Translations under genes and position numbers: made by a program
Origin: JBEBXQ01 sp040391535
Lineage (GTDB): Bacteria; Bacteroidota; Bacteroidia; Cytophagales; Spirosomataceae
NCBI GenBank assembly: GCA_040391535.1
Contig: JBEBXQ010000032.1
Coordinates: 1-35,692 of the forward strand
Direction of reading: 5' to 3'
Length of the DNA stretch: 35,692 bases
Part shown: positions 26,052 through 33,709 of the stretch, one piece after another
How positions within the stretch are numbered: the first letter of the stretch is position 1
How the letters are laid out: each line of letters starts with the position of its first letter
The notes under the pieces: generated by a model
What the model was told of the DNA's origin: nothing
What the model saw: the letters and a program-made list of their open reading frames with translations, nothing else
Database searches by the model: none

Positions 26052-27125
26052 TCAGTCTTTCAGACGCACATCACCGAATCTGGAAATAACCCGGATGACA
26101 GGCATGGTACCGTTTACACTTCCTAAAGTTCCTTCAAACTGTTTTGGTTCGTTGGGCCTGGGCGGAGAAGAAGGTTTCGGGGCTGATGCATTTTTCATAA
26201 TGAAATCAACATGAGAGGGGTACTTAAAATTGCCATGCGTTACTGTTACATTATAGCTGGCCGGCTCTGCAGGTAAGATTATTGAAGAGAATGCAGCCTG
26301 AATATCAAGCAAATGCGCATTCATTTCATCAATCTGAAATTTACCAGAGTAATTGAGCTTCACTTTACCGGTTCCGGTAATTTTATTGACCGATGCCCCT
26401 GAATAGTCAATATTGGCATCGAGATCTTTCACCTCCCCTATTTTGAGTTTTCCGTATTTGTTAATCAACTCTATGGTTCCGGCTTTTTCCAGATCAAAAC
26501 TTGAATAGCGGACATCAACCTTCCCTCCACCCAATGAACCGATTTCCCCGCTGCCATACATGATCTTAATGGAGTTATTCACATTGGACAGTTTCCCTCC
26601 ACTGAAACCTCCGTAACGCGAATCTATCGTCAGCATCGCATCAAAAGACGGAATATTCGTTTTTCCGAACTTATTTCTTACAATCAGCGCATTATGACGC
26701 GGCATGGTAACTTCATAGTCGATCCTCAGATAGTTTTTCCCGTTTTGATTAAGTGATTTCAGGGCATTCCAGCTTCCGGCGTTTCCATTAATATCCGTTT
26801 TAAACTGCAGCTGATTATCCTTTTTCTGTTCCACAATCGTCACATAATCAAGATATTCCTGTGCCTTTGCTTCATTAGGAGCATTCGCCTTGACCACCAC
26901 TTCTACCTTAATCTCCGTTTTATCCCAGAGTTTTACATTGACGTCACCATATTGGTTGTCAATCACCACCTCTGTATCCCTGTCCAGTCTCGCCACCTTC
27001 AGTATGGTCCTTTGCTTTTCAATCAGCGCAGCATCGGAAGTCTGTACCTCGTGGGCAAGCACCGGCGGCATACTGACCAATAGTACGGCAATCCAGTTAT
27101 AGATATATCTCATCCTGCCTTTCAT
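26052..27125 (-). CDS. Exported DUF4097-like beta-strand-repeat protein
   Basis: A 357-residue exported protein. A signal peptide covers about 1-24 (cleavage near PVLAHE). The mature part is made of short repeating beta strands (IDNQYGDVNVKLWD, RNKFGKTNIPSF, DSRYGGFSGGKL, RYSSFDLEKAG, NKYGKLKIGEV, NYSGKFQIDEM), the pattern of the putative-adhesin DUF4097 family, probably a right-handed beta-helix. It closes with ISRFGDVRLKD. It overlaps the 3' end of the anti-sigma candidate by 29 bases; an internal ATG at 27113 is a possible alternative start. Genes of this type often follow ECF sigma and anti-sigma genes in Bacteroidota, suggesting an envelope-stress role (inference). Confidence 0.8.
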   Translation of the reverse strand: MKGRMRYIYNWIAVLLVSMPPVLAHEVQTSDAALIEKQRTILKVARLDRDTEVVIDNQYGDVNVKLWDKTEIKVEVVVKANAPNEAKAQEYLDYVTIVEQKKDNQLQFKTDINGNAGSWNALKSLNQNGKNYLRIDYEVTMPRHNALIVRNKFGKTNIPSFDAMLTIDSRYGGFSGGKLSNVNNSIKIMYGSGEIGSLGGGKVDVRYSSFDLEKAGTIELINKYGKLKIGEVKDLDANIDYSGASVNKITGTGKVKLNYSGKFQIDEMNAHLLDIQAAFSSIILPAEPASYNVTVTHGNFKYPSHVDFIMKNASAPKPSSPPRPNEPKQFEGTLGSVNGTMPVIRVISRFGDVRLKD

Positions 27126-27690
27126 TTTCGTTAATCCGGTTAATAATATTCAATTGTTGGTTTAAAATATCGATCTGCCATTGAAGATTCTGAATCATGG
27201 CATTGATCAGTTCATCCTGATTCGGGGTTTTGGTTAACTCGTTTCTAAGTCTTTTATAATTCTGTTCCAACTGGTTTAATTCATCAGAGAAATCCTTATA
27301 CATTTCCGGATTTTCGTTAGCAAGCCGGTACAAATCGTTTCTTTTTTCTTCAATTAATGTATTATAACGTGTAAATTCCCTGGCATAGGAAGGTGCGGTT
27401 AAAGCCATTTGAGGATCTTTCATAAAACCATATTCCGCATTCAGGAAAAACAGGTAACCCAATCCCAGGCCAATCATCAGCATAGCTACCATCCGCCAGT
27501 CAAACCTGATCAGCCTTTTACCGTTTAATCCTATACCATTTGACTTACCCGGATGATCTTTGGGAGGAGGAAGTTCTGTTTCCAGACGTTCCCCTATTTT
27601 ATCCCAGATTGAATCCGCTGGTTCCCTGTTATCAAATGCCTCCCGGTTATCCCGTACGAATCGTTCCAGCCGGTCTTTCTTATCTGACAT
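27097..27690 (-). CDS. Putative membrane anti-sigma factor
   Basis: A 197-residue single-pass membrane protein; a second ATG nine bases upstream (27699) would add three residues. The N-terminal cytoplasmic part (KDRLERFVRDNREAFDNREPADSIWDKI) resembles the sigma-binding region of small Bacteroidota anti-sigma proteins. One membrane helix (AMLMIGLGLGYLFFL, about 69-83) is followed by a long charged helical region with likely coiled coil (about 100-190, rich in E, N, Q and L). No zinc-binding HxxxCxxC motif is present, so it is not a ZAS-type anti-sigma. The sigma gene lies 42 bases upstream and the DUF4097-like gene overlaps its 3' end, which supports the call; the role is inferred from context. 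Confidence 0.72.
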   Translation of the reverse strand: MSDKKDRLERFVRDNREAFDNREPADSIWDKIGERLETELPPPKDHPGKSNGIGLNGKRLIRFDWRMVAMLMIGLGLGYLFFLNAEYGFMKDPQMALTAPSYAREFTRYNTLIEEKRNDLYRLANENPEMYKDFSDELNQLEQNYKRLRNELTKTPNQDELINAMIQNLQWQIDILNQQLNIINRINENERQDEIYL

Positions 27691-27732
27691 TCTTTTCATA
27701 ATAATCCTATATTTCTATGCCTGAAAGGCGAT

Positions 27733-28302
27733 CTATCTTTGTTTTATAATTTCAAGTAATCTCTTTTTAGCCCGCATATACTGAGTGCGGGACGTTGTTT
27801 CACTGATACTGAGTATCTGCCCTATTTCTTCATGATCATACCCTTCAAACAGATACAGGCTTAAAACCACCCGGTAACCTTCCGGCAGTTTTTCCATGGA
27901 GGCTTGTACTAATTCAATATCTGCATTCCATTCATCATGCTCATCGTTCTGCCATTCGCTTGGTACATATTGGTTATCTTCCTCTTCTCCTGTCACTTCA
28001 CTGATATCTACAAACTGTTGCTTTCTGCTGCGTAGCTGGCCTATAGCCTGATTGACCACAATCTGTTTCAGCCATGCACCAAAAGTGGACTCACTCTTGA
28101 ATTTATGCAAATTGGTAAAAGCTGCCACAAACGCTTCCTGCAACGCATCTTCAGCCTCTGCCTGATGATTCAGAATTCTTACACATACGTTATACATAGC
28201 CCTCGAATATTGCTTATACAGCTCAAACTGGGCTTTCCGCTCACCTTGCCGGCAACGATTTACCAAATCGGTATGTTTATCAATATATAATTTCGTCTCC
28301 AA
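27733..28302 (-). CDS. ECF-family RNA polymerase sigma factor
   Basis: A 189-residue ECF sigma factor. Region 2 (about 25-90) includes AEAEDALQEAFVAAFTNLHKF and TFGAWLKQIVVNQAI. Region 4 (about 135-185) includes LPEGYRVVLSLYLFEGYDHEEIGQILSISETTSRTQ. The reading frame opens with TTG at 28302, and no in-frame ATG lies upstream near it or in the first 34 codons. It differs from the FecI-like sigma elsewhere in the window: it lacks the hydrophobic tail and belongs with a coiled-coil anti-sigma and a DUF4097-like exported protein instead of FecR and SusC. The natural inference is control of an envelope-stress regulon. Confidence 0.9.
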   Translation of the reverse strand: METKLYIDKHTDLVNRCRQGERKAQFELYKQYSRAMYNVCVRILNHQAEAEDALQEAFVAAFTNLHKFKSESTFGAWLKQIVVNQAIGQLRSRKQQFVDISEVTGEEEDNQYVPSEWQNDEHDEWNADIELVQASMEKLPEGYRVVLSLYLFEGYDHEEIGQILSISETTSRTQYMRAKKRLLEIIKQR

Positions 28303-28428
28303 CGAAGGTTTAGTTTTTATGAACGTTCTGAATCAAAGACTTTCCAATTTTTCAAATGTTGCATCCTGCCTTAAATAATTTACAAAATCCGGGACATAAC
28401 CTGCCGGATCTGTTTCAAAAAAGAACCT

Positions 28429-28436
28429 TATCTTTG
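28429..28436 (+). promoter_or_regulatory. Possible -7 element for ispH
   Basis: TATCTTTG matches TAnnTTTG exactly and lies 54 bases before the ispH start, within the divergent gap to the sigma gene. No clear -33 element was found. Confidence 0.45.
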
Positions 28437-28490
28437 TTAATCAAACCAGAAGAATATACCGGAATAAGACACCGGATGACATGAAGATAT

Positions 28491-29738
28491 ATGAAAACTT
28501 TTAATATACCCGACTTCTACCGTAGCCGGATCATAACACCCATCAAAGAATTTCGTCGCAGGAATGATAAACTTAAACGGGATTTTACGCCTACTGTACT
28601 GGATTTCGGGCCGGTCCGTTTTTTGATAGCGCGTCATTTCGGCTTTTGCTATGGTGTTGAAAATGCTATTGATATCGCGTATTCCGCTATCGAAGAGAAC
28701 CAGGGGAAACGGATTTTCCTGCTGAGTGAAATGATCCATAATCCTGATGTAAACAGAGATCTTCAGGAACGGGGCGTACAGTTTCTGATGGATACGAAAG
28801 GCAATCAGATGGTTCCGTGGGAATCGCTTAAAAAAGATGATATAGTCATTGTCCCTGCCTTCGGCACTACGGTTGAAATCCAACACCGGCTGTCCGGGTT
28901 GGGTATCAACGCCTATAAATACGATACAACCTGTCCGTTTGTTGAAAAAGTATGGAACCGGGCGGCCCAGATCGGGGAAAAACAGTATACAATCGTTGTT
29001 CATGGCAAACCTATGCATGAAGAAACCAGGGCAACGTTTTCGCACAGTAAAGAAAATGCTCCCACAGTGGTAGTAAAAGACCTTAATCAGGCCAAAAGAC
29101 TGGCGGGCTATATTACCGGAGAAATTCCTGCCGTGCAGTTTGCCGGGGAATTTGCAGGACAATATTCGGAAGGATTTGATCCGGAAACGGATCTGAAACG
29201 AATTGGCGTGGTTAATCAGACCACCATGCTGGCATCTGACACACAAGGTATCGCCGATTACCTTAGAAATATCATGATACGCCACTATAATCTTGCTCCT
29301 GATCAGATAGAAGACCATTTTGCCAATACGCGCGATACTTTGTGTTACGCGACGAATGATAATCAGGATGCTACCTATGGCTTACTTGCTCATCCTGCTG
29401 ATTTTGCTATTGTTGCCGGTGGTTATAACAGTTCCAATACTTCACATCTGGTAGAACTTTGTGAAGAAAAACTGCCGACCTATTTCATTTCATCCGAAGA
29501 TAAACTACTTGACAATCATCTGATCACACATTATAACATCAGAACCAAAGAAGAAGAAACTACCGCAGATTATCTTAAGGTTGCAAACGATGAGCCTGTC
29601 AGGATTCTGCTCACCTGCGGTGCTTCCTGCCCCGATGCCGTGGTTGAAAAAATTCTGACAAGAATCGTTTCTTTTTTTCCGGACACCAGAAAAGCCGATG
29701 ATGTAATGGAGACCGCCATGCATACAGGCAAGAACTGA
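28491..29738 (+). CDS. ispH: 4-hydroxy-3-methylbut-2-enyl diphosphate reductase, long form
   Basis: A 415-residue iron-sulfur enzyme for the last step of the MEP isoprenoid pathway, making IPP and DMAPP. The three cluster-binding cysteines are Cys53 in GFCYGV, Cys148 in TTCPFVEKVW and Cys285 in TLCYATNDNQ. HNPDVN (83-88), HGKPMHEE (171-178) and GYNSSNTSHL (311-320) are the conserved diphosphate-site blocks. E. coli IspH is 316 residues. The extra length here is an N-terminal extension of about 40 residues and an insertion around 200-232, like the long cyanobacterial and plant forms. The ATG at 28491 is used; an ATG ten bases upstream is out of frame. Confidence 0.95.
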   Translation: MKTFNIPDFYRSRIITPIKEFRRRNDKLKRDFTPTVLDFGPVRFLIARHFGFCYGVENAIDIAYSAIEENQGKRIFLLSEMIHNPDVNRDLQERGVQFLMDTKGNQMVPWESLKKDDIVIVPAFGTTVEIQHRLSGLGINAYKYDTTCPFVEKVWNRAAQIGEKQYTIVVHGKPMHEETRATFSHSKENAPTVVVKDLNQAKRLAGYITGEIPAVQFAGEFAGQYSEGFDPETDLKRIGVVNQTTMLASDTQGIADYLRNIMIRHYNLAPDQIEDHFANTRDTLCYATNDNQDATYGLLAHPADFAIVAGGYNSSNTSHLVELCEEKLPTYFISSEDKLLDNHLITHYNIRTKEEETTADYLKVANDEPVRILLTCGASCPDAVVEKILTRIVSFFPDTRKADDVMETAMHTGKN

Positions 29739-29796
29739 TCAAAACTCATGGATGAAACCGGGAGTAATCGGCCCGGTTTCATCCATGAGTTTTGAT
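29738..29796. terminator. Very long bidirectional terminator between ispH and uxaB
   Basis: A 25-base-pair perfect inverted repeat (29738-29762 with 29772-29796) encloses a 9-base loop. It begins at the last base of the ispH stop codon and ends six bases before the 3' end of the convergent uxaB gene. A-rich and T-rich ends suit termination on both strands. Confidence 0.85.
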
Positions 29797-29802
29797 GATA
29801 TA

Positions 29803-31293
29803 TCAGGCTTTTACACCCTCAGAGAGATAAATATTCAGTGTTTGTGCGACACGTTCCGCAAAATCAGGAAGTTGTGACAGATCGGTTCCCCATAATGCAG
29901 CATCGCTTAATACTTCATTTACCAGTTCCGCAGGATTTTCTCCGCAGGTATTCCATTTTTCATAGAAATAACCCGCTTCATCACAACGTACCGGGTATTT
30001 TTCCTCACCTCTGTAGCCGTAATAATTTTTTCCGTCAGTTTCAGTGGCTTTCATAAACAGCAGGAATGCAGCAAAACCTTTGACTACATTAGGTTGAATG
30101 GTGTTGCTGGTTTTGTAATGATGCAGAATTGTAGGAATATTCCTCATTTTCATTTTAGCCGTATACTGCACGGTAATATCGATCAGCTGGTGGCGGATAG
30201 CCGGGTTCCTGAAACGGTCCAGCACCTGATTTCCGAATTCATGCGCCTGACGGATATCGAGGGTATATGGAATGGCAGGGGCAAGATCCTGCTGCATCAG
30301 TTCTTCAATGAATCGCCCGGTGTCTTCATTTTCCATCGCTTCACGCACCGTATCCAATCCTGATAAATAGCATAACCCGACACAAAGCGTATGCGTCCCG
30401 TTCAGAAGACGTAGCTTTAATTCCCTGTAAATATCAATATCAGGTTCAATGATAACTCCGGCATCAGCCTGTGCAAAAGTGAGTACCTCCTTCACTTTTT
30501 CATCTCCTTCAATTGCCCAGAGTCTGTATACCTCTGACATGATGAGCAGATCATCCTGGTAGCCCAGGCTTTCCTCCAGTCCGGTTTTGACCTCCTGAGC
30601 AGGGGCTCCGGGGACAATCCGGTCGACGAGAGAACTACAGAAGCGGTTTGCTGATTCAAGCCATGAAAGAAACGCTTCCGGTAACTGATGCCTGCGCGCC
30701 TGTTCAAGTACAATATTTTTCAGTTTGGCACCATTATCCGGTAACAATTCCGTGGGGATAATCACCATACCACTGTCCGGAGAGCCATTAAAAGACTGAA
30801 ATCGCTTATAAAGATAGGCGGTCAGCTTACCCGGATAAGACGCTGGCGGAGAAGCCGTCAGATCATCATCTGTCAGCTGAATGCCTACTTCGGTAGTATT
30901 GGAAATGATAATCTGCATCTCAGGGCTGGATGCAGTTGCCAGAATATCATTCCATTGCAGCCGTGCCGAAAGTGTGCGGCTGATGGCTGTATTGATGATA
31001 TTTTCTTCTACAATCTGTCCGTTATCAATTCCACGTATAGCCTGGGTGAAAACATTATCCTGTTCAGCAAAGGCATCGACACCTCCTTTATCGGTTGATT
31101 TAACAACCAGTATACGGCCGTTAAACAAACCCTGCTGATTAGCCTTATTGATAAAGTAGTCGGGAAGCCCCCGCAACAGAACACCCGTTCCGAATTGCAG
31201 AACTTTTTCAGGGAGATTTAATAAATGATCCGGATGATTAACCAGACCAGCCTGTGATTTCAATAATGAAGCTGATAAGCGGGGAAGAGTCAT
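29803..31293 (-). CDS. uxaB: Tagaturonate reductase (altronate oxidoreductase)
   Basis: A 496-residue NAD-dependent enzyme of the mannitol/altronate dehydrogenase family, which interconverts D-tagaturonate and D-altronate in galacturonate catabolism. The nucleotide-binding loop is FGTGVLLRG at 34-42. The family's catalytic block ELKLRLLNGTHT lies near the middle, with the Lys and His expected for proton transfer. Length and the YFYEKW/GTDLSQLPDF tail fit UxaB (about 483 in E. coli) better than mannitol or mannonate dehydrogenases. No uxaA, uxaC or kdgK is present in the window, so it stands apart from its pathway. The ATG lies inside a predicted mRNA stem. Confidence 0.88.
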   Translation of the reverse strand: MTLPRLSASLLKSQAGLVNHPDHLLNLPEKVLQFGTGVLLRGLPDYFINKANQQGLFNGRILVVKSTDKGGVDAFAEQDNVFTQAIRGIDNGQIVEENIINTAISRTLSARLQWNDILATASSPEMQIIISNTTEVGIQLTDDDLTASPPASYPGKLTAYLYKRFQSFNGSPDSGMVIIPTELLPDNGAKLKNIVLEQARRHQLPEAFLSWLESANRFCSSLVDRIVPGAPAQEVKTGLEESLGYQDDLLIMSEVYRLWAIEGDEKVKEVLTFAQADAGVIIEPDIDIYRELKLRLLNGTHTLCVGLCYLSGLDTVREAMENEDTGRFIEELMQQDLAPAIPYTLDIRQAHEFGNQVLDRFRNPAIRHQLIDITVQYTAKMKMRNIPTILHHYKTSNTIQPNVVKGFAAFLLFMKATETDGKNYYGYRGEEKYPVRCDEAGYFYEKWNTCGENPAELVNEVLSDAALWGTDLSQLPDFAERVAQTLNIYLSEGVKA

Positions 31294-31336
31294 TGTCTTT
31301 AAATTTTTATTTTAAAGACGCTTGCCCAATGACTCT
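31286..31336 (-). promoter_or_regulatory. Leader stem-loop sequestering the uxaB start codon
   Basis: In the uxaB mRNA, AGAGTCATTG (31336 down to 31327) is perfectly complementary to CAATGACTCT (31295 down to 31286), which contains the ATG. Between them TCTTTAAA (31318-31311) pairs with TTTAAAGA (31303-31296) around a 7-base A/T loop, leaving one 8-base bulge. This gives an 18-base-pair interrupted stem over the start codon. It may limit translation or respond to a ligand, a protein or temperature. It could also help end the upstream transcript, but no U-run follows. Confidence 0.55.
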
Positions 31337-31350
31337 ACCCCTACAAAAAG

Positions 31351-32547
31351 CTATTTTGAAGACAATTCTCTGACCGCCAGCCAGGCCATCAGCCCGGGGC
31401 CGATAGCCAGTGCCTCTTCATCAATATCAAAAGTGGGTGTATGTACTCCTGACACAATGCCCCGGGCTTCATTTCTTGTACCCAGCCGGTAAAAACACGA
31501 ATCCACAATCTGCGAATAGAACGCAAAATCCTCTCCGGCCATCCATATATCCAGATCAAGCACATTTTCCGCACCCATATACTCAACCGCCGCCGATTTG
31601 ATCCGGCGTGTCAGCACAGGCTCATTCATCAGGAACGGATATCCTTTCACGACTTCAAATTCACAGCGACCGCCCATTGACTCCGCTATCCCCTCCGCCA
31701 TTTTTTTCATCCTTTTCAGACCATCTTCACGCCATACCTCATCCATACAGCGCCAGGTTCCCTGAATATTTACTTCATCCGGCACCACATTGGTTACGCC
31801 ATCAGCTATAAATCTGCCAAAGGATAACACCGACGGATTCGCAGGCACCTTATTACGGCTTATAATCTGCTGCAGGGCAATGATAATATGAGAAGCAATA
31901 ACCACAGGATCAATCAGCTGGTGAGGCGCAGCACCATGCCCGCCTTTCCCGATCACCCTCAGATAAAGCTCGTCCGTGCTTGCCATATACATTCCTTCCC
32001 GGAATCCGATTTTCCCGACAGGTATACCCGGTGAAACATGCTGGCCAATCATACTTACAGGAGCCGGGTTCTGTAAAATACCGTCCCTGATCATCAGCGA
32101 AGCGCCTCCGGGGGCTTTCTCTTCCGCCGGTTGAAAAACCAGCTTGATGCTCCCCTCAAATTCATTTCTCAGTTCCTGCAAAATCTTTGCAGTACCGAGT
32201 AAAGAAGTGGTATGCACATCATGTCCACAAGCATGCATCACTCCCGGATGCTGTGATTTATAAGGGACATCGTTGGCTTCATGAATAGGTAAGGCATCCA
32301 TATCCGCACGCAAAGCTACCACCCGGGAGTCCGGATTTTTCCCTTCAATAAGCGCACTTAAACCATATCCGCCAATACCTTCCTGTGGGGTCAGGCCCAT
32401 TTCTTTCAGATTATCTGCTACGAAGCGCGCCGTATTTTCCTCTTCAAACGATAACTCTGGTCTGCTATGCAGGTACCGGCGGTTCACTACCGCCTGCTTC
32501 GCATTCTGCTCAGACAGTATCTTGATTTTATTTAATAATTCTGACAC
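31351..32547 (-). CDS. M20-family metallo-amidohydrolase (N-acyl amino acid / hippurate hydrolase type)
   Basis: A 398-residue cytoplasmic M20D-family peptidase/amidohydrolase. Numbered from the alternative TTG at 32562, the metal and catalytic residues are Cys112, His114 and His117 in HACGHDVHT, Glu147/Glu148 in QPAEEKAPGG, and His175 in GQHVSPG; a C-terminal His occurs in GVHTPTFDID. The dimerisation lid follows (about 190-300). Family members remove acyl groups from amino acids; the substrate is unknown. There is no ATG at the start: GTG at 32547 gives MSELLNKIKILSEQ, matching how homologues begin, and TTG at 32562 would add five residues. It lies 36 bases after aroC on the same strand and is probably co-transcribed with it. 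Confidence 0.88.
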   Translation of the reverse strand: MSELLNKIKILSEQNAKQAVVNRRYLHSRPELSFEEENTARFVADNLKEMGLTPQEGIGGYGLSALIEGKNPDSRVVALRADMDALPIHEANDVPYKSQHPGVMHACGHDVHTTSLLGTAKILQELRNEFEGSIKLVFQPAEEKAPGGASLMIRDGILQNPAPVSMIGQHVSPGIPVGKIGFREGMYMASTDELYLRVIGKGGHGAAPHQLIDPVVIASHIIIALQQIISRNKVPANPSVLSFGRFIADGVTNVVPDEVNIQGTWRCMDEVWREDGLKRMKKMAEGIAESMGGRCEFEVVKGYPFLMNEPVLTRRIKSAAVEYMGAENVLDLDIWMAGEDFAFYSQIVDSCFYRLGTRNEARGIVSGVHTPTFDIDEEALAIGPGLMAWLAVRELSSK

Positions 32548-32583
32548 TTTGGTTGAAAACAAAGGTTGACAATTTATTGAAAG

Positions 32584-33678
32584 CTAATTCTTTTCTTGTA
32601 CGAATTTACGGGCATTGTCCCGCAAATAAAAATCTACCAGCACCAATGCTGCCATAGCCTCTACAATAGGTACTGCTCTGGGTACCACACACGGATCATG
32701 CCGCCCTTTCCCGCTCACTGTTACCGTATTACCCTCTTTATCCACGCTTTGCTGATCCTGCATAATGGTTGCTACGGGTTTGAATGCCACCCTGAAATAG
32801 ATATCTTCTCCGCTTGAAATCCCTCCTAATATACCCCCGGCTTTATTGGTATGAGTCCGGGTTTTTCCGTTTTCATCAATAAAAAACAAGTCGTTATGCT
32901 GCGATCCGAGCTGCTCTACACCGGCAAAGCCGCTTCCGTATTCAAAGCCTTTAACGGCATTGATGCTGAGCATGGATTTTCCTAGTTCAGCATGAAGCTT
33001 ATCAAAGACCGGCTCGCCCCAGCCTACGGGTATTCCCTTAGCAACACAGGTAACAATGCCCCCTACGGAATCACCGCTTTTACGGGTCTGATCAATAAAA
33101 TCAAACATTTGCTGTGCTACTTCCGGGTCAGGACAGCGTACGGCATTTTCTTCAGCAAGCGCGATGTCCAGTTCCTGATAGGGTGTCTCAAGACGAATAG
33201 TGCCCACCTGTGAAACATATGCTTCAATGCTGATACCCAGCCCTTTCAACACCAGTTTAGCAACAGCTCCTGCAACCACTCTGGCGGCAGTTTCACGGGC
33301 AGAACTCCTTCCTCCTCCCCTGTAGTCACGGATTCCGTATTTTTCCTGATAAGTAAAATCAGCGTGGGAAGGACGGTACTGAGCGGCTATGTGGGAATAA
33401 TCCTTACTTCGCTGATCAGTATTACGGATCAGAATCGCCAACGGTGTTCCGGTCGTTTTTCCTTCAAACACACCTGACAGAATTTCAAACTCATCATTCT
33501 CTTTCCGTTGTGTTGTAATTCTGGATTGTCCTGGCTTTCTTCGATCCAGTTCCGATTGCATAAAATCCGTATCCAGCGCGATGCCGGCCGGACAACCATC
33601 AATCACCACTCCGATACCACTTCCATGGGACTCTCCAAAAGTGGTAATTACAAACATTTTACCGTAACTGCTACTCAT
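32584..33678 (-). CDS. aroC: Chorismate synthase
   Basis: A 364-residue enzyme of the last shikimate step, converting 5-enolpyruvylshikimate-3-phosphate to chorismate with reduced FMN as cofactor. The three signature blocks are present: GESHG at 15-19, the RRKPGQSRITTQRKE segment (46-60) and DYRGGGRSSARET (118-130). HDPCVVPRAVPIVEAM near the C-terminus is the third family signature. Length matches the family (about 360). It lies 31 bases after the BatD-like gene and 36 bases before the amidohydrolase, all on the minus strand, suggesting one transcript of functionally unrelated genes. Confidence 0.97.
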   Translation of the reverse strand: MSSSYGKMFVITTFGESHGSGIGVVIDGCPAGIALDTDFMQSELDRRKPGQSRITTQRKENDEFEILSGVFEGKTTGTPLAILIRNTDQRSKDYSHIAAQYRPSHADFTYQEKYGIRDYRGGGRSSARETAARVVAGAVAKLVLKGLGISIEAYVSQVGTIRLETPYQELDIALAEENAVRCPDPEVAQQMFDFIDQTRKSGDSVGGIVTCVAKGIPVGWGEPVFDKLHAELGKSMLSINAVKGFEYGSGFAGVEQLGSQHNDLFFIDENGKTRTHTNKAGGILGGISSGEDIYFRVAFKPVATIMQDQQSVDKEGNTVTVSGKGRHDPCVVPRAVPIVEAMAALVLVDFYLRDNARKFVQEKN

Positions 33679-33709
33679 TATCTTTTATTATCTGTACGCT
33701 GCTTAAATT

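Noticed and set aside
28437..29318. A 293-codon open frame on the minus strand opposite ispH
   Set aside because: It lies entirely opposite a motif-complete ispH, starts without a recognisable domain and has a composition typical of a reverse-complement shadow.
29803..32547. A pathway link between uxaB, the amidohydrolase and aroC
   Set aside because: The substrates do not connect (galacturonate, N-acyl amino acids, shikimate); shared strand and short gaps alone do not support one function.
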